Assembly: GCF_900323885.1 (NCBI RefSeq)
Contig: NZ_OOHJ01000022.1
Location: 1,612,001 to 1,676,000 of the forward strand
Direction of reading: 5' to 3'
From: [Actinomadura] parvosata subsp. kistnae
Lineage (GTDB): Bacteria > Actinomycetota > Actinomycetes > Streptosporangiales > Streptosporangiaceae
DNA length: 64,000 nucleotides
In this document: positions 53,630 to 60,486 of the stretch, one piece after another
Numbering within the stretch: position 1 is the stretch's first letter
How the letters are laid out: every line of letters starts with the position of its first letter
Made by a program: the position numbers and the translations under genes
The notes under the pieces: model-generated
What the model saw: only the letters and a program-made list of their open reading frames with translations
Database searches by the model: none
What the model was told of the DNA's origin: nothing

Positions 53630-54489
53630 CAGCGCCTCCTCCGCAGGCGCCGACGGACCAGCACCAAGGGTACGGCCAGGCCGAACCCGGCGGCCAGCGG
53701 CACCGGTGTGCCGCCCATCGCGTGCAGCGCCGGCTGCGCGAAGGTGTCGGGGATGTCGATCGTGTCGAAGCGGTTGAACGGCCAGACGATCACGAAGGCC
53801 CGCCCGATGACCTGGCCTTCGGGGATCGATCCGCCGCCGGGGTCGCCGGTGTGGGAGCGGGAGTCGAGCGAGACCGAGCGGTGGTCGCCCATGACCCACA
53901 GCCGCCCCTGCGGCACCGTGATGTCGAAGAACTCGTCGGACGGCTTGTCGCCGGGGTAGAGGTAGCTCTCCTCGTCGATGGGCGTGCCGTTGACGGTGAT
54001 GCGTCCTTTGGAGTCGCAGCACTTGACGTGGTCGCCGCCGACGCCGATGACCCGCTTGATGTAGTCCTTCTCGCCGGGGATGATGCCGAACGCGGTGCCG
54101 ACCCACCGGAAGAAGCCTTCGACCACGTTGGACGGCTCGGCCATCTGGAACTCGCCGTCCCAGGAGTCGACGCCCGAGAAGACCACGACGTCTCCGCGCT
54201 CGATGTCGCGGGTGTGGTAGACGAGTTTGTTGACCAGGACCCTGTCGTTGGTGAGCAGGGTGTTCTCCATCGATTCCGACGGAATGTAGAAGGCCTGGAC
54301 CACAAACGTCTTGATGATCAGGGCCAGCGCCAGGGCTACGACGATGAGAACGGGCAGCTCTTTCCAGAACGACCCCTTCTTCTCCTTTTTTTCGCCCTTG
54401 GCCGGCTTCTGAGTCTCTTCGGCGACCACGTCCACCTCGTCCTCGACAGGGCGGCGCGCCGCGCCGTGCTCCTGGCTTTCGCTAGTCAT
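53629..54489 (-). CDS. lepB: signal peptidase I (first copy)
   Basis: A 286-residue signal peptidase that removes Sec/Tat signal peptides outside the membrane. An acidic then Lys-rich N-terminus precedes the anchor helix at about 45-60. Catalytic residues are S73 (YIPSESMENTLL) and K145 (DYIKRVIGVGGD), with GDHRSVSLDSRSH as third box. A second hydrophobic segment near the C-terminus (VPLAAGFGLAVPLVLV) with an Arg tail would make it a two-helix enzyme. Paired lepB genes after rplS are usual in this group. Confidence 0.94.
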   Translation of the reverse strand: MTSESQEHGAARRPVEDEVDVVAEETQKPAKGEKKEKKGSFWKELPVLIVVALALALIIKTFVVQAFYIPSESMENTLLTNDRVLVNKLVYHTRDIERGDVVVFSGVDSWDGEFQMAEPSNVVEGFFRWVGTAFGIIPGEKDYIKRVIGVGGDHVKCCDSKGRITVNGTPIDEESYLYPGDKPSDEFFDITVPQGRLWVMGDHRSVSLDSRSHTGDPGGGSIPEGQVIGRAFVIVWPFNRFDTIDIPDTFAQPALHAMGGTPVPLAAGFGLAVPLVLVRRRLRRRR

Positions 54490-54589
54490 CGCTGACGAGC
54501 CTAGATGATGTGTCGGCTCGACAGGCCTCGACCGACGTTACACCGTGCACGAGTCGCTCCACATAAAGGAAACGCCCCTGTAAAGCCGA

Positions 54590-54615
54590 ATGGCCCGCGC
54601 GAAGGCGCGGGCCAT
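54590..54615 (-). terminator. hairpin terminator after rplS
   Basis: ATGGCCCGCGC and GCGCGGGCCAT form a perfect 11-bp stem around a GAAG tetraloop (plus-strand sense), 16 bp past the rplS stop. It separates rplS from the lepB pair. Confidence 0.8.
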
Positions 54616-54631
54616 CGGAAGGATCGCCTGG

Positions 54632-54994
54632 TTACTTGGCGGCCGTCGTCTCGCGCTTCTCGCGGATGCGGGCGGCCTTGCCGCGCAGGTCGCGCATGTA
54701 GTAGAGCTTGGCGCGACGGACGTCGCCGCGGGTCACGAGCACGATCTTCTCGATGACGGGGCTGTGCACCGGGAAGGTGCGCTCGACGCCGACGCCGTAG
54801 CTGACCTTGCGGACCGTGAAGGTCTCGCGGGCACCGCTGCCCTGGCGGCGCAGCACGAAGCCCTTGAAGACCTGGATGCGGGAGCGGTTTCCTTCGACGA
54901 CGCGGACGTGAACCTCGAGGGTGTCACCGGGGCGGAACGCCGGCACGTCGCCGCGCAGGGTCGCCTTCTCGAGCTCCTGGATCTTCGTGTGCAT
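54632..54994 (-). CDS. rplS: 50S ribosomal protein L19
   Basis: A 120-residue L19, at the interface of the subunits. The sequence LEVHVRVVEGNRSRIQVFKG and FPVHSPVIEKIVLVTRGDVR is diagnostic. ATG 54994 gives the usual start MHTKIQELEKA with GAGGA 9 nt upstream; ATG 55003 abuts that site and is less likely. Confidence 0.96.
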   Translation of the reverse strand: MHTKIQELEKATLRGDVPAFRPGDTLEVHVRVVEGNRSRIQVFKGFVLRRQGSGARETFTVRKVSYGVGVERTFPVHSPVIEKIVLVTRGDVRRAKLYYMRDLRGKAARIREKRETTAAK

Positions 54995-55147
54995 GAGAGT
55001 CATTCCTCAAAGTTCGTGGGCGGGCGGAGGTCCGCTCGGCCACGCCCGCGCGGGCGCGGCGACATCAGCGGACGCGCATGCCATCTCTTGGCCCCGGGCG
55101 TCGCTTCCCGGGCACGCGGCACCGACCGCATGATGGACGGTGGCGAT

Positions 55148-55996
55148 TCAGTTTGCCATATCTTCCGACTGGAGGCGAAACGCAGGCTCTTCGCTCAGCT
55201 TCCCGTCCTGCTCCGGAAGCTCCCCCAGCGACTTCTCGTCCTGCTTCGAGAGCTCTTCGAGCAGCTTCCTGTCGTGCTTGTCGAGCGTCGCGGGGTCGAG
55301 CGCGGCGGCCAGCTCGGGCCGGTTGCGTACGGTGCGCCGGATCGCCTCGTCCCGCCGCCACCGGGCGACATTCCCGTGATGTCCGGACAGCAGCACGGCG
55401 GGCACCTCGTGCCCCCGCCACACGGGCGGCTTGGTGTAGACGGGCCCCTCGACCAGGTTCCGCATCGAGCCGGGCGCGAACGAGTCGTCGACCGCCGACT
55501 GCGCGTTGCCCAGCACGCCGGGCAGCAGCCGCCCGATGGCCTCCACCATGACCAGCACGGCCACCTCGCCGCCGGCCAGCACGTAGTCGCCGATGCTGAC
55601 CTCGTCCACCCGCATCCGCGTGGCGTACTCCTGCATGACCCGGGAGTCGATGCCTTCGTAGCGGCCGCACGCGAACAGCAGCCACGGCTCCCCGGCCAGC
55701 TCCTGCGCGAGCTCCTGGTCGAACGGCCGCCCGCTGGGCGTCGGCACGATCATGCGGGGGGTGCCCCCTTCGGTGACCGCGTCGATGGCCTCGCCCCACA
55801 CCTCGGGCTTCATGACCATGCCGGGCCCCCCGCCGTAGGGGGTGTCGTCGACGGTCTTGTGCACGTCGTGGGCCCAGTCGCGCAGCTGGTGCAGCCGTAC
55901 GTCGAGGGTGCCGCGCTCGCGGGCCTTGCCGATGAGTGAGACGTCGAGCGGCGTGAAGTACTCGGGGAAGATCGAGATGATGTCGAGCCGCATCAC
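55148..55996 (-). CDS. trmD: tRNA (guanine(37)-N1)-methyltransferase
   Basis: A 282-residue SPOUT methyltransferase making m1G37, which prevents frameshifting. It starts RLDIISIFPEYFTPLDVSLI; the trefoil-knot SAM site includes GGPGMVMKPEV, CGRYEGIDSRV and YVLAGGEVAVLVMVEAIGR. The last 45 residues form a Leu/Glu-rich tail with imperfect repeats (LLEELSKQDEKSLGELPEQD) not needed in most TrmD. ATG overlaps the rimM stop by 4 nt. Confidence 0.95.
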   Translation of the reverse strand: MMRLDIISIFPEYFTPLDVSLIGKARERGTLDVRLHQLRDWAHDVHKTVDDTPYGGGPGMVMKPEVWGEAIDAVTEGGTPRMIVPTPSGRPFDQELAQELAGEPWLLFACGRYEGIDSRVMQEYATRMRVDEVSIGDYVLAGGEVAVLVMVEAIGRLLPGVLGNAQSAVDDSFAPGSMRNLVEGPVYTKPPVWRGHEVPAVLLSGHHGNVARWRRDEAIRRTVRNRPELAAALDPATLDKHDRKLLEELSKQDEKSLGELPEQDGKLSEEPAFRLQSEDMAN

Positions 55997-56493
55997 AGCA
56001 GCCCCTCAGGAGGGTCGACGACCAGCCGTCCGGCCTCCACGTCCACCTCGGGCACCAGCGCCCGCACGAACGGGATGAGGGCGTCCTCCTGGCCCTTCCT
56101 GCGCACCACGAGCAGGTCCTGGCCGTGGTGCAGCACGTCTTCGACCTCGCCGACGGCCTCGCCCGAGACGGTCTCCACGGCCAGCCCGATGAGCTGGTGG
56201 TCGTGGAACTCGTCGGGGTCGTCGGACGGCGTCACCTCGGAGGAGTCGATGACGAGCATGGTGCCGCGCAGCTCCTCGGCGGCGTCGCGGTCGGTGACGC
56301 CCTCGAACGTCAGCAGCAACACGCCCTTGTGCCAGCGGCGGCCGGTGACGACGAGCGGCCCCCGGTCTGCGGGGTCGGTGGCGACGGGCGTGCCGACGGC
56401 GAAGCGCAGCTCGGGATCGTCGGTGCGCACCTCCACGGTCACGTCACCGCGTACCCCGTGCGGACGGCCTATCCGGCCGACGACCAGCTGCAC
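55993..56493 (-). CDS. rimM: ribosome maturation factor RimM
   Basis: A 166-residue RimM that helps assemble the 30S head with S19. The N-terminal domain starts VVGRIGRPHGVRGDVTVEVR; the PRC-barrel domain reads FHDHQLIGLAVETVSGEAVG. Coupled to trmD by an ATGA overlap. A hairpin lies between it and khpA. Confidence 0.94.
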   Translation of the reverse strand: MQLVVGRIGRPHGVRGDVTVEVRTDDPELRFAVGTPVATDPADRGPLVVTGRRWHKGVLLLTFEGVTDRDAAEELRGTMLVIDSSEVTPSDDPDEFHDHQLIGLAVETVSGEAVGEVEDVLHHGQDLLVVRRKGQEDALIPFVRALVPEVDVEAGRLVVDPPEGLL

Positions 56494-56517
56494 GTGAAAA
56501 ACCTCTTTCTACGCAGA

Positions 56518-56550
56518 GCGCCCCCATCGGAACGAAGCCGATGAGGGCGC
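56518..56550 (-). terminator. hairpin between khpA and rimM
   Basis: GCGCCCCCATCGG and CCGATGAGGGCGC form a 13-bp stem with one mismatch and a 7-nt loop. It lies 12 nt after the khpA stop and 24 nt before the rimM start, so it may attenuate rimM-trmD expression relative to rpsP. Confidence 0.65.
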
Positions 56551-56562
56551 GCAAACCTGACG

Positions 56563-56808
56563 CTAACGGACTGCTTCGTGCAGGTCGAGCAGATCGACCC
56601 GTACGTACTTCCCGTCGGCCAGGGCGTTCACGACCGTGCGCAGCGCCTTGGCGGTGCGCCCGCCGCGTCCGATGACCTTGCCCAGGTCCTCGGGGTGCAC
56701 CCGGACCTCCAGGACGCGCCCGCTGCGAATGCGGCGTGCGCGGACCCGGACATCGTCGGGATGTTCGACGATGCCCTTCACGAGGTGCTCGAGAGCCTCC
56801 TCGAGCAC
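56563..56808 (-). CDS. khpA: KH-domain RNA-binding protein KhpA
   Basis: An 81-residue single KH-domain protein. It starts LEEALEHLVKGIVEHPDDVR and the RNA-binding GxxG loop is in VIGRGGRTAKALR. KhpA-type proteins bind RNA and affect cell elongation and ribosome biogenesis. GTG at 56808 lies beside the rpsP stop with GAGG 6 nt upstream. Its place between rpsP and rimM is conserved. Confidence 0.92.
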   Translation of the reverse strand: MLEEALEHLVKGIVEHPDDVRVRARRIRSGRVLEVRVHPEDLGKVIGRGGRTAKALRTVVNALADGKYVRVDLLDLHEAVR

Positions 56809-56809
56809 G

Positions 56810-57250
56810 TCAGGCCTCGCCCTCGGACGGGGTCTCGGCGGGGGCCTCGGCCTCGTCCTTCTTCTTGCTCTTGCGCGGCGTGGTGGCGGCCGTGCCGGTG
56901 TCGCCACCGGACAGCGCCTCCTTGGCCGCGGCCTCGTAGAGGGCGTGCCGGTCGGCCTTGGGCTCGGCGACCTTCATCGGCTCAGGAGCGGGCTCGCCCT
57001 TGAACTTCTGCCAGTCACCGGTGAGCTTGAGCAGCTTGAGCACCGGCTCGGTCGGCTGCGCGCCGACACCCAGCCAGTAAGCCGCACGCTCGGCGTTGAC
57101 CTCGATGCGCGAAGGGTTCTCCTTCGGGTGGTACAGGCCGATCTCCTCGATCGCCCGGCCGTCACGCTTGGTGCGGCTGTCGGCGACGACGATACGGTAC
57201 TGAGCGTTGCGGATCATGCCGAGCCGCTTGAGCTTGATCTTGACTGCCAC
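56810..57250 (-). CDS. rpsP: 30S ribosomal protein S16
   Basis: A 146-residue S16. The conserved core starts AVKIKLKRLGMIRNAQYRIV and includes RDGRAIEEIGLYHPKENPS. After about residue 85 comes an Ala/Glu/Lys-rich extension longer than in E. coli but known in actinobacteria. GTG at 57250 follows GGAGAG. First gene of the rpsP-khpA-rimM-trmD-rplS run. Confidence 0.96.
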   Translation of the reverse strand: MAVKIKLKRLGMIRNAQYRIVVADSRTKRDGRAIEEIGLYHPKENPSRIEVNAERAAYWLGVGAQPTEPVLKLLKLTGDWQKFKGEPAPEPMKVAEPKADRHALYEAAAKEALSGGDTGTAATTPRKSKKKDEAEAPAETPSEGEA

Positions 57251-57483
57251 GGGTGTGGTCTCTCCTGCATTCGAGCGTGGGTGAGCGGCATCGCCACCGA
57301 GTGGGGCACGACGGGATGACGCTCCAGGGACAAACGTGGCCGGCGGGAGATGAGAGGGCACCCACCTGGTCACGGTGTTCCAACATGCCATTGTGCCAGA
57401 TCGACGGCACTGCCTACGACCTGTCACCACAGCACACCGCAAAGGTCCGGCAAGGGGTGGCCCGGGACCACCCCGCCGGTGAT

Positions 57484-59037
57484 CTACTTCTGCCCGGGCA
57501 GCCGCAGCTTGGACGGATCGAAGCCGGGCGGCAGCTCGATCCCCGGCGGCAGCTTCCCGCCGAGGTTGCCCAGCACGCCGCCCTGCGCGGGCGCGGCGGG
57601 CGCGGCGCCGTCGGACGAGCCCGACTTGCCGAGCGCGGCCTTGCGCGGGTCGCCGCTGACGCGCCGCCCCTTCTTGTTCTTCTTCTGCGCCTTGGCGGCC
57701 TTGCCCTTGCCGCCGGGCATGCCCGGGATGCCCATGCCGCCGGCCATCCGCTTCATCATCTTCTGGGCGTCGAAGAAGCGGGTGACGAGGTTGCTCACCG
57801 CGCTCACCGACACGCCGGAGCCGGCCGCGATGCGGGCCCGCCGCGAGCCGTTGATGATCTTGGGGTCCTGCCGCTCGGCGGGGGTCATCGAGCGGATGAT
57901 GGCCGCGATCCGGTCGAGGTCGCGGTCGTCGATCGAGTTGATCTGCTCGCGCATCTGCCCCATGCCGGGCATCATGCCGAGCAGGTTTTTGATCGGGCCC
58001 ATCTTCTGGACCATCATCATCTGCTCGAGGAAGTCGTCGAGCGTGAAGTTCTCGCCCGACGTGAGCTTGCCGGCCATCTTGGCGGCCTGCTCCTCGTCGA
58101 ACGTCTTCTGGGCCTGCTCGATCAGGGTGAGGATGTCACCCATGTCGAGGATGCGCGAGGCCATCCGGTCGGGGTGGAAGGCGTCGAAGTCTTCCAGCTT
58201 CTCGCCGGTGGAGGCGAACATGATGGGCCGGCCGGTGATGTGCCGCACCGACAGGGCCGCGCCGCCGCGGGCGTCGCCGTCGAGCTTGGTCAGCACCACG
58301 CCGTCGAAGCCGACGCCCTCCATGAACGCCTGCGCCGTGGTGACGGCGTCCTGGCCGATCATGGCGTCGACCACGAACAGGGTCTCGTCGGGCGAGACCG
58401 CGTCGCGGATGTCGGCGGCCTGCCGCATCATCTCCTGGTCGATGCCCAGGCGGCCGGCGGTGTCGATGATGACGATGTCGTGGTTGAGGCGCCTGGCCTC
58501 GTCGATCGACCTGCGGGCGACCTCGACCGGGTCGCCCACGCCGCTGCCCGGCTCGGGCGCGAAGACGGCGACCTGGGCGCGCTCGCCCACGACCTGGAGC
58601 TGCTGGACGGCGTTGGGGCGCTGCAGGTCCGCGGCGACGAGCATGGGCGCGTGGCCCTGCTCCCGCAGCCACCTGGCCAGCTTGCCCGCCAGGGTCGTCT
58701 TGCCCGCGCCCTGGAGGCCGGCCAGCATGATGACGGTCGGCGGCGTCTTGGCGAAGCGGAGCCTGCGGGTCTCGCCGCCGAGGATCCCGATCAGCTCGTC
58801 ATTGACGATCTTGACGACCTGCTGCGCCGGGTTCAGCGCCTGGGAGACCTCGGAACCGCGGGCGCGCTCCTTGACCTGAGCGACGAACGCCTTGACCACC
58901 GGCAGCGCGACATCGGCCTCGAGCAGGGCGATGCGGATCTCACGGGTGGTGGCGTCGATGTCGGCATCGGACAGCCGCCCCTTGGATCGGAGGGAGGAGA
59001 AGACCGATGTCAGCCGGTCGGAAAGCGTCTCGAACAC
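57484..59037 (-). CDS. ffh: signal recognition particle protein Ffh
   Basis: A 517-residue SRP54 GTPase that targets membrane proteins with 4.5S RNA. The NG domain has the P-loop GLQGAGKTTLAGKL near residue 110, the DTAGR motif and TKLDGDARGG; the Met-rich M domain with MMKRMAGGMGIPGMPGG binds signal sequence and RNA. GTG start at 59037. It precedes rpsP by about 230 bp. Confidence 0.96.
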   Translation of the reverse strand: MFETLSDRLTSVFSSLRSKGRLSDADIDATTREIRIALLEADVALPVVKAFVAQVKERARGSEVSQALNPAQQVVKIVNDELIGILGGETRRLRFAKTPPTVIMLAGLQGAGKTTLAGKLARWLREQGHAPMLVAADLQRPNAVQQLQVVGERAQVAVFAPEPGSGVGDPVEVARRSIDEARRLNHDIVIIDTAGRLGIDQEMMRQAADIRDAVSPDETLFVVDAMIGQDAVTTAQAFMEGVGFDGVVLTKLDGDARGGAALSVRHITGRPIMFASTGEKLEDFDAFHPDRMASRILDMGDILTLIEQAQKTFDEEQAAKMAGKLTSGENFTLDDFLEQMMMVQKMGPIKNLLGMMPGMGQMREQINSIDDRDLDRIAAIIRSMTPAERQDPKIINGSRRARIAAGSGVSVSAVSNLVTRFFDAQKMMKRMAGGMGIPGMPGGKGKAAKAQKKNKKGRRVSGDPRKAALGKSGSSDGAAPAAPAQGGVLGNLGGKLPPGIELPPGFDPSKLRLPGQK

Positions 59038-59094
59038 GTGGTTGGCCAGTCCTCGAAGCGAATGTACGTCTAAGACTCCAGCCTATCCGCTCCG

Positions 59095-59682
59095 CTAGCC
59101 GCTCCAGCCTGGCACGGCCATCCGGACCGTCAGCGCGTGCTCGACGAGCTGGATCAGCACGTTTTTCACCGAGTCCTTCTTGCGGGCGTCGAGCCGCACC
59201 ATGGGGATGTGCGGGGACAGCGTGAGCGCGTCGCGCACCTCGGTGTCGCTGTGCGGGTACGAGCCGTCCCAGCCGTTGATGCCCACGACGAACGGCAGCT
59301 GCGCCTCTTCGAAGTAGTCGATGGCGGGGAAGCTGTCGGCCAGGCGGCGGGTGTCCACGAGGACGACCGCGCCGATCGCGCCCCGTACGAGGTCGTCCCA
59401 CATGAACCAGAACCGGTGCTGTCCGGGCGTGCCGAACAGGTACAGGATCAGGTCGCGGTCGAGAGACACGCGGCCGAAGTCCATGGCGACGGTGGTGGTC
59501 GACTTCAGCGGTGTCATGCCCAGGTCGTCGATCCCGGCGGAGGCGTCCGTCATGACGGCCTCCGTCGTCAACGGCATGATCTCCGACACCGCGCCGACGA
59601 ACGTCGTCTTGCCCACCCCGAACCCACCGGCGACGACGATCTTCGTCGAGGTGAGGCCGGGGCTAGAGCCTGCGTAGTCCAC
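59095..59682 (-). CDS. conservon small GTPase (CvnD-like ATP/GTP-binding protein)
   Basis: A 195-residue MglA/Ras-like GTP-binding protein. P-loop GGFGVGKTTF is at about 19-28, then TVAMDFGRVSLD and LFGTPGQHRFWFMWD carry the switch regions, and VGINGWDG stands in the position of the NKxD box, which is not standard. Fourth gene of a conservon operon; overlaps the DUF742 gene by 20 nt. It probably forms the output of the sensor-kinase complex at the membrane. Confidence 0.92.
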   Translation of the reverse strand: MDYAGSSPGLTSTKIVVAGGFGVGKTTFVGAVSEIMPLTTEAVMTDASAGIDDLGMTPLKSTTTVAMDFGRVSLDRDLILYLFGTPGQHRFWFMWDDLVRGAIGAVVLVDTRRLADSFPAIDYFEEAQLPFVVGINGWDGSYPHSDTEVRDALTLSPHIPMVRLDARKKDSVKNVLIQLVEHALTVRMAVPGWSG

Positions 59683-60058
59683 TGAGCACCCTTTCCAGCA
59701 GGTTGACGTCCGGTCTACCTGCCTCGAGCTGCGGCTGGTGCACCCGAACGAGGCCCTCGGCCGCCATGTCCGCGATCAGAACACGCACCACGCCGAGCGG
59801 GATCCGCAGCAGCGCCGACACCTCGGCCACCGATCTGACCTGGAGGCAGAGCTGGCTGATCGCTTTGTACTCGGGCGTGATGTGGGAGAACTCCCGGTGC
59901 TCGGCGGTCGCCGAGGACACCAGGGCCTCCATCGCCAGCTTGACCTTGGGCGCGGTCCGCCCGCCGGTGACGGCGTAGGGCCGCACCGGGGAGGCGGGGT
60001 CGGAGCTGACGGGCGGGGGTGGGGGCTCCCAGCCGCCGCTGTTCCACGAATTCGTCAC
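59663..60058 (-). CDS. DUF742 protein (CvnC-like)
   Basis: A 131-residue DUF742 protein with a winged-helix-like fold. It starts with Pro-rich sequence, then VRPYAVTGGRT, and contains LCLQVRSVAEVSALLRIPLG and VRVLIADMAAEGLVRVH. Third conservon component, 5 nt after the roadblock gene. Confidence 0.92.
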   Translation of the reverse strand: MTNSWNSGGWEPPPPPVSSDPASPVRPYAVTGGRTAPKVKLAMEALVSSATAEHREFSHITPEYKAISQLCLQVRSVAEVSALLRIPLGVVRVLIADMAAEGLVRVHQPQLEAGRPDVNLLERVLSGLRRL

Positions 60059-60063
60059 TCACA

Positions 60064-60486
60064 TCACCTGGTCTGGCTGGCGCGCAGCTCGGCGCGCACA
60101 GCCGGAGTCAGCACCTGACCGGCGCGATCCACCATCAGCGTCATCTGGTACGCCACCAGACCCATGTCACAGTCCGGCGCCGCCAAGACCGCCAGGCAGG
60201 AGCCATCGCTGATCGACATGATCAACATCAGGCCGCGCTGCATCTCCACGATCGTCTGATTGACCGCACCACCCTCGAACACCCTCGCGGCGCCCTGCGT
60301 CAGGGAGACCAGACCCGACGCGATCGCGGCGAGCTGATCGGCCCGATCGGCCGGAAAACCCGCCGACGCCGCCAGCGGCAACCCGTCGGACGAGACGACC
60401 ACCGCGTGCGCGACCCCCGGAACGGTACTGACGAAGTCGGTGATTAACCAGTCCACCCCGCGTGCCGCGTGGCTCAGGTCATTCAC
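60064..60486 (-). CDS. roadblock/LC7 domain protein (CvnB-like)
   Basis: A 140-residue roadblock/LC7 protein, the family that acts as regulator of small GTPases. Diagnostic segments are GVDWLITDFVSTVPGVAHAV, VSSDGLPLAASAGFPADRAD and GLMLIMSISDGSCLAVLAAP. GTG at 60486 overlaps the kinase stop (GTGA). Confidence 0.94.
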   Translation of the reverse strand: MNDLSHAARGVDWLITDFVSTVPGVAHAVVVSSDGLPLAASAGFPADRADQLAAIASGLVSLTQGAARVFEGGAVNQTIVEMQRGLMLIMSISDGSCLAVLAAPDCDMGLVAYQMTLMVDRAGQVLTPAVRAELRASQTR

